From Galbula dea (lineage: Eukaryota; Chordata; Aves; Piciformes; Galbulidae): a stretch of 64,000 bases of DNA. The notes under the pieces are model-generated. The model was not told the DNA's origin, ran no database searches, and worked only from the letters and a program-made list of their open reading frames with translations. Of this stretch, positions 14,490 through 23,503 are shown piece after piece; within the stretch, counting starts at the first letter, position 1, and each line of letters begins with the position of its first letter. The position numbers were made by a program, and so were the translations under genes. The stretch lies in NCBI GenBank assembly GCA_013399015.1, contig VWZX01008606.1:124001-188000 (forward strand), given 5' to 3'.

Positions 14490-15180
14490 TCTTGAAACCT
14501 TTTTCCACTCAAATAATAAATAAATGAGGTTAGAATGCTTATTCATCTAATTAAATTAATCTGTAGTCATTAAAGTAACAATACTTCATCCTCCCATCTT
14601 GCATACAAGAAGGGCTGTTAATTCAGAGTTCAACAATACAAGAGCAATATAACTCCAAGGCAACCCAAAAGCTGGGTGAAAACCAACTGCTTGTGTTGCT
14701 GCTGGGGCACAGATTTTCAGTTTACCCATGGCAGTTGTCTTGGTGTTGCTATTAATAGCAATCTGCCTTGTCTTCTGATTGCACAGGTTTTACAGATACC
14801 CCAGAAAATGTACATTTAGATAAAACTTAGCAGGATTCATATAGCTTGAGCTAATGAGTAAGTTTTTACCTAATTAAATGAATTATGTAGACAGTTTTTA
14901 ATTGTCAAAATGCCAAGCTCGATATGTTGGGCTCTGGAAATCCTCTCTGTTTTTGAAACAATACTGACTTTGATTCTTATAATGAAATTCTTTCAGGCTG
15001 GTAATCTATAATATGCTGCAGGCTGTTTTGATATGGCCATCTTTAATTAAGCACCTATGTTATTAATATTTTGAAAGTTGGATTAAATTCTTGATAGTAT
15101 TTTTTAACAGGCCTATTTGTAATTATATTCTTTTGCTACAGCAGACAGATTGGTGAGTCATTAGTTATTAAGGGGAAAAA
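14490..15180. other. Candidate AT-rich conserved non-coding region
   Basis: Single-copy-looking sequence with several homeodomain-type TAAT/ATTA cores ('attcatctaattaaattaat', 'ctaattaaatgaatta', 'ctttaattaagc') and no repeat signature. This resembles developmental enhancers in composition, but composition alone cannot show conservation. Confidence 0.25.
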
Positions 15181-15479
15181 AATATAATTGTTCTAATGAC
15201 TAAACAGGGCCTTTCACACAGGAAGTTGATAGTGTTAAGCCTCACTCAGGAGGACCATAATAAGTACTTCAAGATTATTACTGTATTACACATATCTACC
15301 TGGATTTAAATCATGAATCATAAAAAATGTGGGGTTTTAAAATCATGATGATAATGTATCTTGCAGCTCATACATATTGCTGCAAGGAGTTCTTTAGCCA
15401 TTTTAAATTGTCCAGTACAAAAGGTAAATTAACCATAAAAGTCTTTTCAGGTAAAATTAGGAGATGAAACTTTGGTGCA

Positions 15480-15660
15480 GAACACTAAGCCAGTGTAGAT
15501 GTAACGCTCTGACAGCTGCTGCCTCTTGCTGCATTTTCCCAAGCGAGCCTGGCAGTGCTATTAATGTCGCGTGTTGTGTGCTCTAATGCCCAGGATCTAC
15601 AAGGTCTAAAACTAGGGCTGCCTTCATCATCATCACCAGTCTCACTGCTGCTGCTTTAAA
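15480..15660. other. Candidate CpG-retaining conserved non-coding element
   Basis: A compact non-repeat block that keeps CpGs ('cccaagcgagcctggcag', 'ttaatgtcgcgtgttg') inside CpG-poor DNA, directly upstream of a CR1 insertion. CpG retention outside an island can reflect constraint. No function can be assigned from the sequence. Confidence 0.25.
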
Positions 15661-15700
15661 ATCAACCCTTTGGGTTATATGTGTGTGTAACTATTACATG

Positions 15701-15945
15701 CTCCAAGAGGAAACAGCACTGGGGGGAGGCTTAGGTTGGATATTAGGAAAAATTTCTTCACAGAAGGAGTTGTTAGGCATTGGCACAGGCTGTCCAGGGC
15801 AGTGGTGGAGTCACCATCCCTGGAGGTGTTCAAAAGATGTATAGATGTGGCACTTAGGGGCATGGTTTAGTGACATAGAGATGATTGACAGTTGGATTTG
15901 ATGCTCTTAGAGTTCTTTTCCAACCTTAATGATTCTGTAATTCTA
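15701..15945 (+). mobile_element. CR1: CR1 retroposon, 3' fragment
   Basis: It carries the CR1 hallmarks 'aggttggatattaggaaaa', 'cattggcacaggctgtcc', 'tggtggagtcaccatccctg' and 'tatagatgtggcacttagg'. It ends in 'ccaaccttaatgattctgta' plus 'attct'. Only the terminal ~245 bp is present. It closely resembles the 32.4 kb copy, so both probably come from one relatively young subfamily. Confidence 0.95.
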
Positions 15946-17762
15946 CCTAAATTGTACATGGCAACACGTGTTGCGTAATATTAGAAATACCCCTCCACAT
16001 ACTTAACATTCTGCTGTGTTTTGGTATTGTTAGAACAAGTGTCCTGTGAAAGTGAACCAATTAATGCCTGATGTGATTTATGGAATCTTAAATTGGGAGG
16101 CAGTAACCATAAATATTGTAAAGGGGGTTGATTTTTTTAGCTGATAACAAACATTCCCATTCTAAAAACTGGGTCTCACTGAAATGTGCAACATTAAGAA
16201 AGTTAACACATCATTTTTAATTTCATTCCCCTCTTTTCTGTGACTGTTACAGGTCTCATGAAAAAGGAAGTCATAATAGTGTGTCATATATTAAGCTCAA
16301 TGAAAAAGATTCAATTATTAATCACTGGAGGTTCCCCCCTACACACACACATACCAAGTTGGTCTCTAATTTGCATTGGCTCATTTGGGAAAAATATAGT
16401 GCTTCTTCCTGACCTGTCATCAGTGTCACCTCAGCTCTGTTCAGCTTTTACACTGAGAAAACTGGCTTGTTGAACAGAATGCTAAAGAAACAAGTGGTGT
16501 TTAAGATGAATTTTAGAGTAAGTGCACTAGCCCTTCCCAAAATGTTTTGAAATTTTGCTTTCATCCTTTGAAAGATTTTTAGAAACTTCATTATTCAATT
16601 ACTGTGGCATAAAGTCCACTGAATATATACATTTCCATTGTTGTGTATGTACACATAGGTTGGTTTACATATTCACATGCACAAAATGTGTGTGCTTAGA
16701 GACAGAATGAATGATCACTGAGTGTGTTCTGAGTTCTATTGTCAGTTCTCCTGAACTTCTTGATCTCATTACCACCACCCAGTGGAAAAGCTCGGAGCTA
16801 ATGCCAAGTCCTGAGGTGAACCTAAGAACTTCTTCCTATCCAAATACTTCTGGAGATGTGCCCTTGCTCTCACTGCAGGTGAAGTTTCTATTGCCTGTGA
16901 AAGGCTTTTGATCAGTTCTTTAGACTCCAGATCTTTTAACTCTGGAAAAAGTTGTGTGGACATTGGCAGGGAAAATCATCTGCTTCTGATAAATGGCCAC
17001 AACCAATCTTTCACAGATCTCAAAATGTTTTCCTGTTTATTCACTTTGGTTTTGTTTAACAGATTTTCTTCTAATGACTCATTTATTTTGGTTAAAATCC
17101 TTTAATTTCTTAAGTATCTTTGGAGTGTTAACAAAGCAAATTTTAACTGTTTAAAATTAAGTGGAAAAAAAGCCCTAACTGGCAAAAATGAAAACTTGGT
17201 ACTTATTATGTAGACAACTCTCTTTCCAGAAAAGTACAAGACCCTGAAGAGGTGATTGAAACCTTTGGGTGTTGCTTGTGGAATTAATGTCTCGTTGGCT
17301 TTAGTATTGTGCTAGCTGTGTAACCTGCCTTGTGGCTTTTAGAGAGTTTTGGCTGGTAGCTCTGTGGAAGTGCATATTTAGAGGTCTTACTGTATTTTTA
17401 GGGGTTTTTTTAATGTATGGAGGAGTGTATTTTTGTTTTACTGAGTTTTCCCATGCTGTCCTTGAAAATTTGTTTTTGCATTCTTGTGTTAGATTGGTAT
17501 TGAAGGGAAGCTGAAGTGGATTTTTATATAGCAGCTGTGAAAAATGGAGATGTTGCCTTTGGTGAGATCATGTGACTCAATTTGTCATGTGATTTGCTGT
17601 ACATTTTTTTTCATTTGTCCTGTTTAGTTTCAGCTTGGGTTAGGTGGATGTTGGGGAAACTCTAACTACATTATAGATGGTTCTTGGAGTTCATTTACCA
17701 GTCTCTGGCTCCATTTGCTTTTTATGTAGAGCAAAAAGAAGTGCATGAGAGGATTTGCTTGT

Positions 17763-17870
17763 AAGATGGTGTTTAACACAGCAGAGTGAATTGCATTTTA
17801 AGATGGTATTTAGCATAAAGTGAATTGCATTTTCAGATGGTGTCTAACACTGCAGAGTGAATTGTGTTTT
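17763..17870. repeat. Three-copy minisatellite, about 37-bp unit
   Basis: Three adjacent copies of a unit beginning 'aagatggtgt' and ending 'gtgaattgcatttt': 17763-17799 (37 bp), 17800-17833 (34 bp, with a 3-bp deletion) and 17834-17870 (37 bp, starting 'cagatgg' and ending 'gtgttt'). The copies have diverged at several positions, so the array is not recent. Confidence 0.9.
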
Positions 17871-18430
17871 CAATGTTACAAACAGGCAATGGTTGCTTTT
17901 GCAGAGGGTTCTTTTATCTTGGCTGGACCATCAGGTGTTTTCTGTCCCTTGTAGAAGTCTCTTGCTCTTTAATGCTTTTGTGGCACACCAGTTGCTTGTT
18001 GATATCACCTAGTATTCAGTGTCATTTGCAATTTTTTTCTTTTTTGTTAGGGAGTGATTGGGGAAGACAAGGACCATGCTTGAGCTGTTGGGGAAGTTCT
18101 GCAGCATGAACATTAAGAATGGAAGATAGAGAAACAGTGTATCTGATTCAATAACAATAGAAAGGTGTTGCCCCCCTCCCAATAGAATCCTAAAGTAGAC
18201 AGTAGTGTAGTATTGGTAATTTGGAAGAGGAGTGGAAAAGTGTTTGCATCTCTTACTGACCTGAACTTGTTCAGGGCTAGATATAGATTCTACGTGGATG
18301 TGTGAAAAGAGGGAGGGGATAATTCCTATTAGACTGCTTCTTCCTGTAGCTGTCCTGTGAGAGCTGTGGTATATGATTAATTGCATGTTTTGCAGGGCTG
18401 AAGGAGCAAGAAAGAAGGGGGCGAGGGGGG

Positions 18431-18575
18431 GACCAAACCAAACCAACCCCCAAAACCAGAACCAAAAGAAAACCTAAACCCCACAACCACCTTAAAAAAA
18501 AAAAGCCAACAACAGATGAAAAACCCAACAAACACAAACAAAAAACCACAAAAACACCACAAAACCACAAACCCC
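18431..18575. repeat. Extreme A+C-skewed low-complexity block
   Basis: About 145 bases built of AACC, AAACC and ACAAA words ('accaaaccaaaccaaccccc' at the start, 'aaaaccacaaaccccg' at the end). I count only a handful of G and of T. The opposite strand is G+T-rich with many short G runs. A short purine-rich G tract ('gggggcgaggggggg') lies directly upstream. Confidence 0.85.
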
Positions 18576-19358
18576 GTGTGTTTTCATAAGTCTCTTTTGC
18601 TACTTTTGGGATCAAGCAGAAATATTTGTCTAAGCCTTTGCAGTCCCCTTCCTATGACTTTTCTGAGGGTTGCAGGCTGCAGCCCACGATTTGACTGCAT
18701 GCTTCAAGGCTTCAAGTCACTACTTAGCCTTCCCTTAGCTCCACTTAGCTCACGTGTTGAAACAGGGAACCCACTCTGACACTGTTCCCATACAGTGAAG
18801 GATGTGCTAAGGAACTAGGCTACCAGAGTGTCCCACTTTCCTTTCTTCTGGCTGCACTACCCCCATAGCTGATGAATGAGTGCCGTTGTAATATAGTGCA
18901 TAATGTGTGTTACACCCTAATGGCCTTTTAAAAGGTACACAGATCCTCCCATATTTTCTTCTGCTAAACACAACGCTGGCAGACATCTGAAAGGGGGAAA
19001 AGCATCCAAGGCTAAGTGAAAATAAAATAATACTAAAAAAAAGGAGCAATAAAAGGAGACTGAAAGTGCAGGAAATGGTAAAAAGATGTGTCTCAGACAA
19101 CAGATTACTTACAGGGTGATATTCTAAGGATAAACTGAATTGTATTGAATTCAATAAGAATTGCTATGGGAGCTGAATTGAGTTTCTTGTGACTTACAGC
19201 ACAGATATTTCTTTCTATCCTTGATGGATATGTTTCAGCAGTGAGAGAATGATTTCTCAGGACAGAATCACTTGGTAACACACATACTGTGTACCATGCT
19301 TTAAAGACTCTTAACCAAAAGGGGATTGTTTATACTGTTGAATATTTTTTTTCTGGGT

Positions 19359-19428
19359 TATGCCAGGACTGCTTCTTGAATGATAAATATTATTATGCCA
19401 GGAGGACTTCTAGAATGATAAATATTAT
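19359..19428. repeat. Two-copy tandem duplication, 35-bp unit
   Basis: Copies at 19359-19393 and 19394-19428 start 'tatgccagga' and end 'aatgataaatattat'. They match at 31 of 35 positions without gaps. Confidence 0.92.
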
Positions 19429-21797
19429 TAAACAGAACACTGAGCATTGTCACAGGCAGAAAAAACTAGGACAATGTACGTGAATTAGTGTGATTTGTTC
19501 ACTGGTTTTTAGTTTACAGGTTTTCCAGAAAGTCTCTCAAATCTGTAACCTGTTTCTTGAGTTGATGTTTGCAGTTTTATACAGGAACAATTCCTTGAAG
19601 ATTTTTCCAAATAGGAAGTATCAGGGAGAATAAGAGAATGAGTAAATCAGCAGCACTGGTTGTTGTTATTATATGGCAAAGATTGGAATAAATAGCAGTG
19701 TACACAGCTCAAACCCCAGATACTTACCCAGGGGAACAGGACAGAGACAGAAACAAGTAAGACTGATGGTACAGAGGAGCCATGGGATTAGGGACTGATG
19801 CAATTAACAATTTAAGCTTGAAAAGAAAATAAAAAATATTTGGGAAAGAAATTTCATTTTGAGCCTGTGATCTCAGTAGAGAAACAAAATGATGCAGGAA
19901 AAGTAGAGTGAAGGATTAAAGGAAGACATATACGGACAAGTGGAAATAGCAAAGCATCAGAGAAGCAGTGGGGGAAAGAGGCCAGCTAGACTACATAGGA
20001 GCAGAAAAATGTATATTTTGCTCACTAGGTGCCATCAGTACAACTTGTCATTCCTTTATAGAGTGCTTTGGAGAAATCAAGTGGTCTTCAGTGTGGTTTT
20101 ACTCTCCTTTAATAGAGGAGGACAACCACCTTCATTAGCAGAAGCTACAGTAGCTTTTAAAGCTGTTCCAGGCACTTTCATTTGTTAGTTTCATTTTTTC
20201 AGAAAGCACACTGATTCTTCCAGACTTGAGCTATGGCAGTAGAATGTTTCTCTCTTGCTACAATAAGACATACCCCCAAGTCCTTGGAATCTTAACAAGA
20301 GCCTCTGAAAGGCCAGAGAGCAGTGATACAATCCTGAAAGGGCCCATGTATAGTTGTAGCAGGTGTCATTAAACATGTTGGTAATGTGTAGTGAAATGGT
20401 TGGTGCAAGGATTTCAGATTTCATGCTTTGAAATGGTGGATGAGTGGAGTAGATTAACTGAAGAGTATTTACTTTTTACTTGCACACAGAAGGGTCATGA
20501 CCTATCAGTAATGCTATGTTTAGAAGGTAGAAAAAAATTATTGTTCTAGTCCAAGCAGGAATATACTTATTCCCAGAAAGAGGATGCCTAATTTTATGGT
20601 TTTTTCATTACTCGATCCTACCTGAACTTCTGACATTGTTGAGAGAGAAGTACACATGATCCTGCCTGAAAGATGAACTGGGCCTTAACTGTGCTGTGTT
20701 GTAAAATCTGTTAAATATTTTAGAATATTGACTTCATTTTTACACGGTAATAAATTGCCTGGTTATTTCTTGGATGTACAACCTCACAAGCAGAAAAAGA
20801 AAGTTATTAGGTGTGTGTACATTTTCACCCTTGATTTTTTTTTTTTGATGTTAACAAGCAGCAGCAGATTTTGATCTTTTACCTGTGTCTTGGCTGTCAA
20901 AACTTTCCACTTTTGCTATTTCCATGATTCCTTCCTAAGTACTGAAAATGCCGAAGGATGAGTGACAGCTGTCAAAATTTACAATTCACTGTGTACGAAG
21001 GGCATAAGGATAGAAAATGCTTATCAGAGGAAGGCACCTCTCAAACTGGTGCGTCCTGCATGAAAGAAAGGAATTTCTGCCAGGAAAGTGTTTGCCCCCT
21101 CCCTTTAAGCAGTTCCTTTATTTTTAAGGACAAGATGATAGGATGGTTGTATTATGTTGCCAGCAGTAAATGCTGACTAAAGAGACATTTTCAGATGTTG
21201 CATCATGGTTCTGGGCTTCTTTCCTGAGGTCTTCCTTGTTTTGGCACAGGATCTTTGCTCTGTAAATCTTGACTTTTGCAGTCCAGGGTAAAGGTGAAGC
21301 AGCCTGGAAGATGAGCCAGCCAAAAAAAGCATTTAAAGTCTTTACGTGATAAAGCTGCAAACTGTAGGTCTCTTGGAGGGGGGAGGGAATAAAAGGACTT
21401 GAGCCACCTTTACTTAAACATGTCTTATGCTGTGGTTCTAGCAGAGAGTTCTGATTTGTGTGCTGGAAAAAAGACTTATGATGGTGAAGGAGTACGGAGT
21501 GGATTTATAGTTACCTCCTGCTGATGTACCTTAGTGGGTCTTAATCCATAGGTTGTAAGGGCTGTGTAGAAAAGGGAGCGAGGACATTTATAGGCACGTT
21601 AGGGCTGAGGGTGAGGATGAGCAGAGGCAGCACCAGGCATCCAACCATGATTATTCTCGTGTTCCCTACAGCCGCCGAGGCCCTGCGAGGGCAGAGCTGC
21701 CTCCGCAGGCTCCCGGGGCCGGGCAGGGAGAGCCGTGAGGAGCCACGGGAGGGCCAGTAGCCGGTAAGGGGCGGCGGGCAGCCTGAGTGAGGGTCTG

Positions 21798-21825
21798 GTG
21801 CGTGTGTGTGTGTCTGTGTGTGTGC
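21798..21825. repeat. GT dinucleotide repeat
   Basis: An interrupted (GT)n tract at the upstream edge of the CpG island, about 800 bp before the predicted TATA-like box. Confidence 0.85.
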
Positions 21826-22153
21826 GCGGCCGTAGAGCCTTCGCCGGATGGATGAGTCCATCCTCACCCAAATCACGCCGTGACCCAGAAGTTTTGCCTA
21901 CACGCTCTTCGTGTATTCCCAGCTTACCGGTCGGGATAGAAGAGCTGCTGCAGCTTGGGGAACGGGAGGCATGGAGTGTTCCCTGAGCGGGGATGAGAAA
22001 TGACCGGTGTCACCCGTGACCGGTTTTAGCCCATCACGCCGTTACCGGCCCAGAGAGCCGAAAGCGGCAGCAGCCGGAGGGAGGTGTGGACGTGGGGGCT
22101 GCTGCTGCTGCTCCCTCGCAAGGTTAAGGCGCCTGCTATGCTAGGCGTTTAAA

Positions 22154-22203
22154 ATACATACATATATATATATACGTATACATATATATACACACAAATA
22201 TAA
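22154..22203. repeat. AT-rich dinucleotide microsatellite inside the CpG island
   Basis: Imperfect TA/CA alternation ('catatatatatatacgtata'), about 430-480 bp upstream of the TATA-like box. It is a sharp AT-rich break within GC-rich DNA and a likely length-variable site. Confidence 0.88.
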
Positions 22204-22597
22204 TAAAAAAGGGTGCGGTGGCAGGGCGCAGAGGATGCTCGGAGAAGGGATAGGAGCTTGGGCATCTCTCCCTGTGCCCCCAACGCCCTCCGAGTCAGAA
22301 AAAGGGAGAGCCCTCCCGGGGAGGGCACATGCAGAACTCCGGGGCTCGCTGCGGCTGGGGGTCGGATCGGCTCCTTTCCCTCCACCACCTTCCTCCCCGC
22401 TGCCCTTCTCCCTTTACCGGGAGGGGAAGGAGGTGGGGTAGGAAGCGGGCGGGGGGTGTCGGCCGGTCCGCGGCGGGGGCAGCCCGGGGGGTGCTGGCGG
22501 TGGTGGGGGCTTGTGGGTGGCGGCGGCGGTAGAAGGCGGCGTGTGACAGATGTCCTCTTCTTGACAGCTCTCGGTATCAGCCCAGTGGCTCCCTGCC

Positions 22598-22670
22598 ATT
22601 GGCTCAGTGCAGCCGACCGGCAAAGGCTGCTCGCTATAATAACACTATGCCCGCCAGAGGCGGCAGCTCA
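22598..22670 (+). promoter_or_regulatory. Predicted ZNF804A core promoter
   Basis: An inverted CCAAT box (ATTGG, 22598-22602, in 'gccattggctcag') is followed about 33 bp later by a TATA-like element, TATAATAA (22635-22642). A possible initiator, 'ctcagac', would place the start at about 22670, roughly 35 bp after the first T of the TATA-like box. Order and spacing fit a vertebrate RNA polymerase II promoter on the + strand. Other start sites in the island are possible, and no transcript data were available. Confidence 0.5.
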
Positions 22671-22892
22671 GACGGCTCCGCCGCGGCCGTGCGGCCGCTC
22701 CTCCCCCGGCAAGCCGCGCCGAGCCGCGCCTGAGGGGCTGCACACCCAACCCCCCTTCCCTTCACAGCCTCCCACCCACCCACTCTCAGCACCGCACATG
22801 CCGCGGGGCCCCGCCGGCCCCGGCCCTCCCCGCCGAGCCCAGGCCGCCGGCCTGAGCGCCCCTCCGGCCCCGGCTCCATCCCCGCCGGCCCC
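22671..22892 (+). other. ZNF804A: Predicted ZNF804A 5' UTR with an overlapping upstream start codon
   Basis: A GC-rich leader of about 220 nt if transcription starts near 22670. It holds one upstream ATG (22798-22800, context 'gcacatgccg'). That frame is open through the true start, out of phase with it, and still open at the exon 1 donor. An earlier ATG at 22647, opening a 28-codon frame that stops at 22731-22733, would be in the mRNA only if transcription starts further upstream. Such upstream starts typically lower translation of the main frame, which is an inference here. Confidence 0.5.
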
Positions 22893-23003
22893 ATGGAGTG
22901 CTACTACATTGTCATCAGCTCGGCGCACCTCAGCAACGGGCACTTTCGCAACGTCAAGGGAGTTTTCCGAGGCCCCCTCAGCAAGAACGGGAACAAAACT
23001 CTG
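22893..23003 (+). CDS. ZNF804A: ZNF804A coding exon 1 (N-terminal 37 residues)
   Basis: This exon encodes the N terminus of zinc finger protein 804A, a nuclear C2H2 protein expressed in brain and linked in people to psychiatric risk. Its roles are thought to be in transcription and RNA processing. The peptide begins MECYYIVISSAHLSNGHFRN and ends KNGNKTL; 'VFRGPLSKNG' matches my recollection of the human protein closely, with changes near residues 11 and 21. The paralogue ZNF804B starts differently, so ZNF804A is preferred. The ATG (context 'gccccatgg', G at +4) is the only start giving this conserved peptide. The exon ends after codon 37 in phase 0 at CTG|GTAATG, where the family's splice falls. 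The C2H2 finger and the long C-terminal part (over 1,100 residues) are encoded by later exons outside the window. Confidence 0.96.
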
Positions 23004-23503
23004 GTAATGGCTTCTCCTCTTTGCCTACCTTCCCCCCCTTTCCCCTCCTCTTCGCAGCGGCGTCTCCGGCTGGATGGAAACGGCTGCGGGTGCCTTTGCC
23101 AGCGATGCAGGCGGCAGGGTACTGCCCGGTTCCGTGCGCGGTCGGTGGGTGCACTCGGTTCCCGTCTCACTGGGCTCTCTCTCCTTGCCGGGGAAAGGAC
23201 AGGGAGGCTAATCCGGGTTCCCCGGGGGCAGTCCGTGCGGCGGTGGGGTAGGTAGGTGCTCGCGTGTCCGTTCTGAGCGAGGGACGTGGAGGATGGTGAA
23301 GAGGCTGTGAACGGAGAGCTCAGAGACCCTTCTTAGTGGGGAGCTGTAGGCAGGGGCTCCGCCGCCGTCAGCTCGGGGTGAGGCAGCAGCTACGCTGCTG
23401 ACCGGCAGCCTTCGGGCAGGAGGGCTCTGGTGGGGTCAGCCGGTGACTGCCATCCCCTCCCCGGGTCACTGCCGTCCCTCCCGGTGACTACCGGCGACAG
23501 CTG

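Larger units (their letters stand above)
7468..15700. other. Gene-free intergenic stretch
   Basis: Mostly AT-rich unique-looking DNA. It holds a TA/TG-rich tract near 8.7 kb, a G+T-rich tract at 13.86-13.95 kb and TAATTA-rich sequence around 14.5-15.2 kb, listed separately. The longest open frame (134 codons, minus strand, 10865-11269) overlaps an opposite-strand frame and has no recognisable domain. Confidence 0.5.
15946..21649. other. Gene-free intergenic stretch upstream of the CpG island
   Basis: No gene is recognised. Open frames up to 145 codons (minus 18009-18446 and 18277-18615) run into the A+C-skewed block and are a by-product of its biased composition. Two local tandem duplications (17.76 and 19.36 kb) are listed separately. 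Confidence 0.5.
21650..23500. promoter_or_regulatory. CpG island spanning the ZNF804A promoter and exon 1
   Basis: Dense CpG and high G+C begin abruptly near 21655 ('cagccgccgaggccctgcg') and fade near 23500, against an AT-rich, CpG-poor background. The island covers the proposed core promoter, 5' UTR, coding exon 1 and the first ~500 bp of intron 1. It contains GC-box-like sequence ('gcgggcgggggg', about 22445-22456) and is interrupted by an AT dinucleotide tract at about 22154-22203. Such islands usually mark broadly permissive promoters, often of developmental or neural genes. Edges are by eye. Confidence 0.88.

Noticed and set aside
18277..18615. 112-codon minus-strand frame rich in Phe, Gly and Val
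   Set aside because: It is the translation of the G+T side of the A+C-skewed block, so its length and composition are by-products.
21541..22943. Minus-strand open frames in the CpG island (for example 21541-21876, 22634-22894, 22668-22943)
   Set aside because: Low-complexity Ala/Gly/Arg/Pro products typical of GC-rich DNA, with no recognisable domain. A divergent antisense RNA is possible but not supported by sequence.
22213..23007. 264-codon plus-strand open frame across the ZNF804A promoter
   Set aside because: It owes its length to GC-rich, stop-poor CpG island sequence, is Pro/Arg/Gly-biased, and runs out of frame through the true exon 1. Only its later ATG (22798) matters, as a possible upstream frame.
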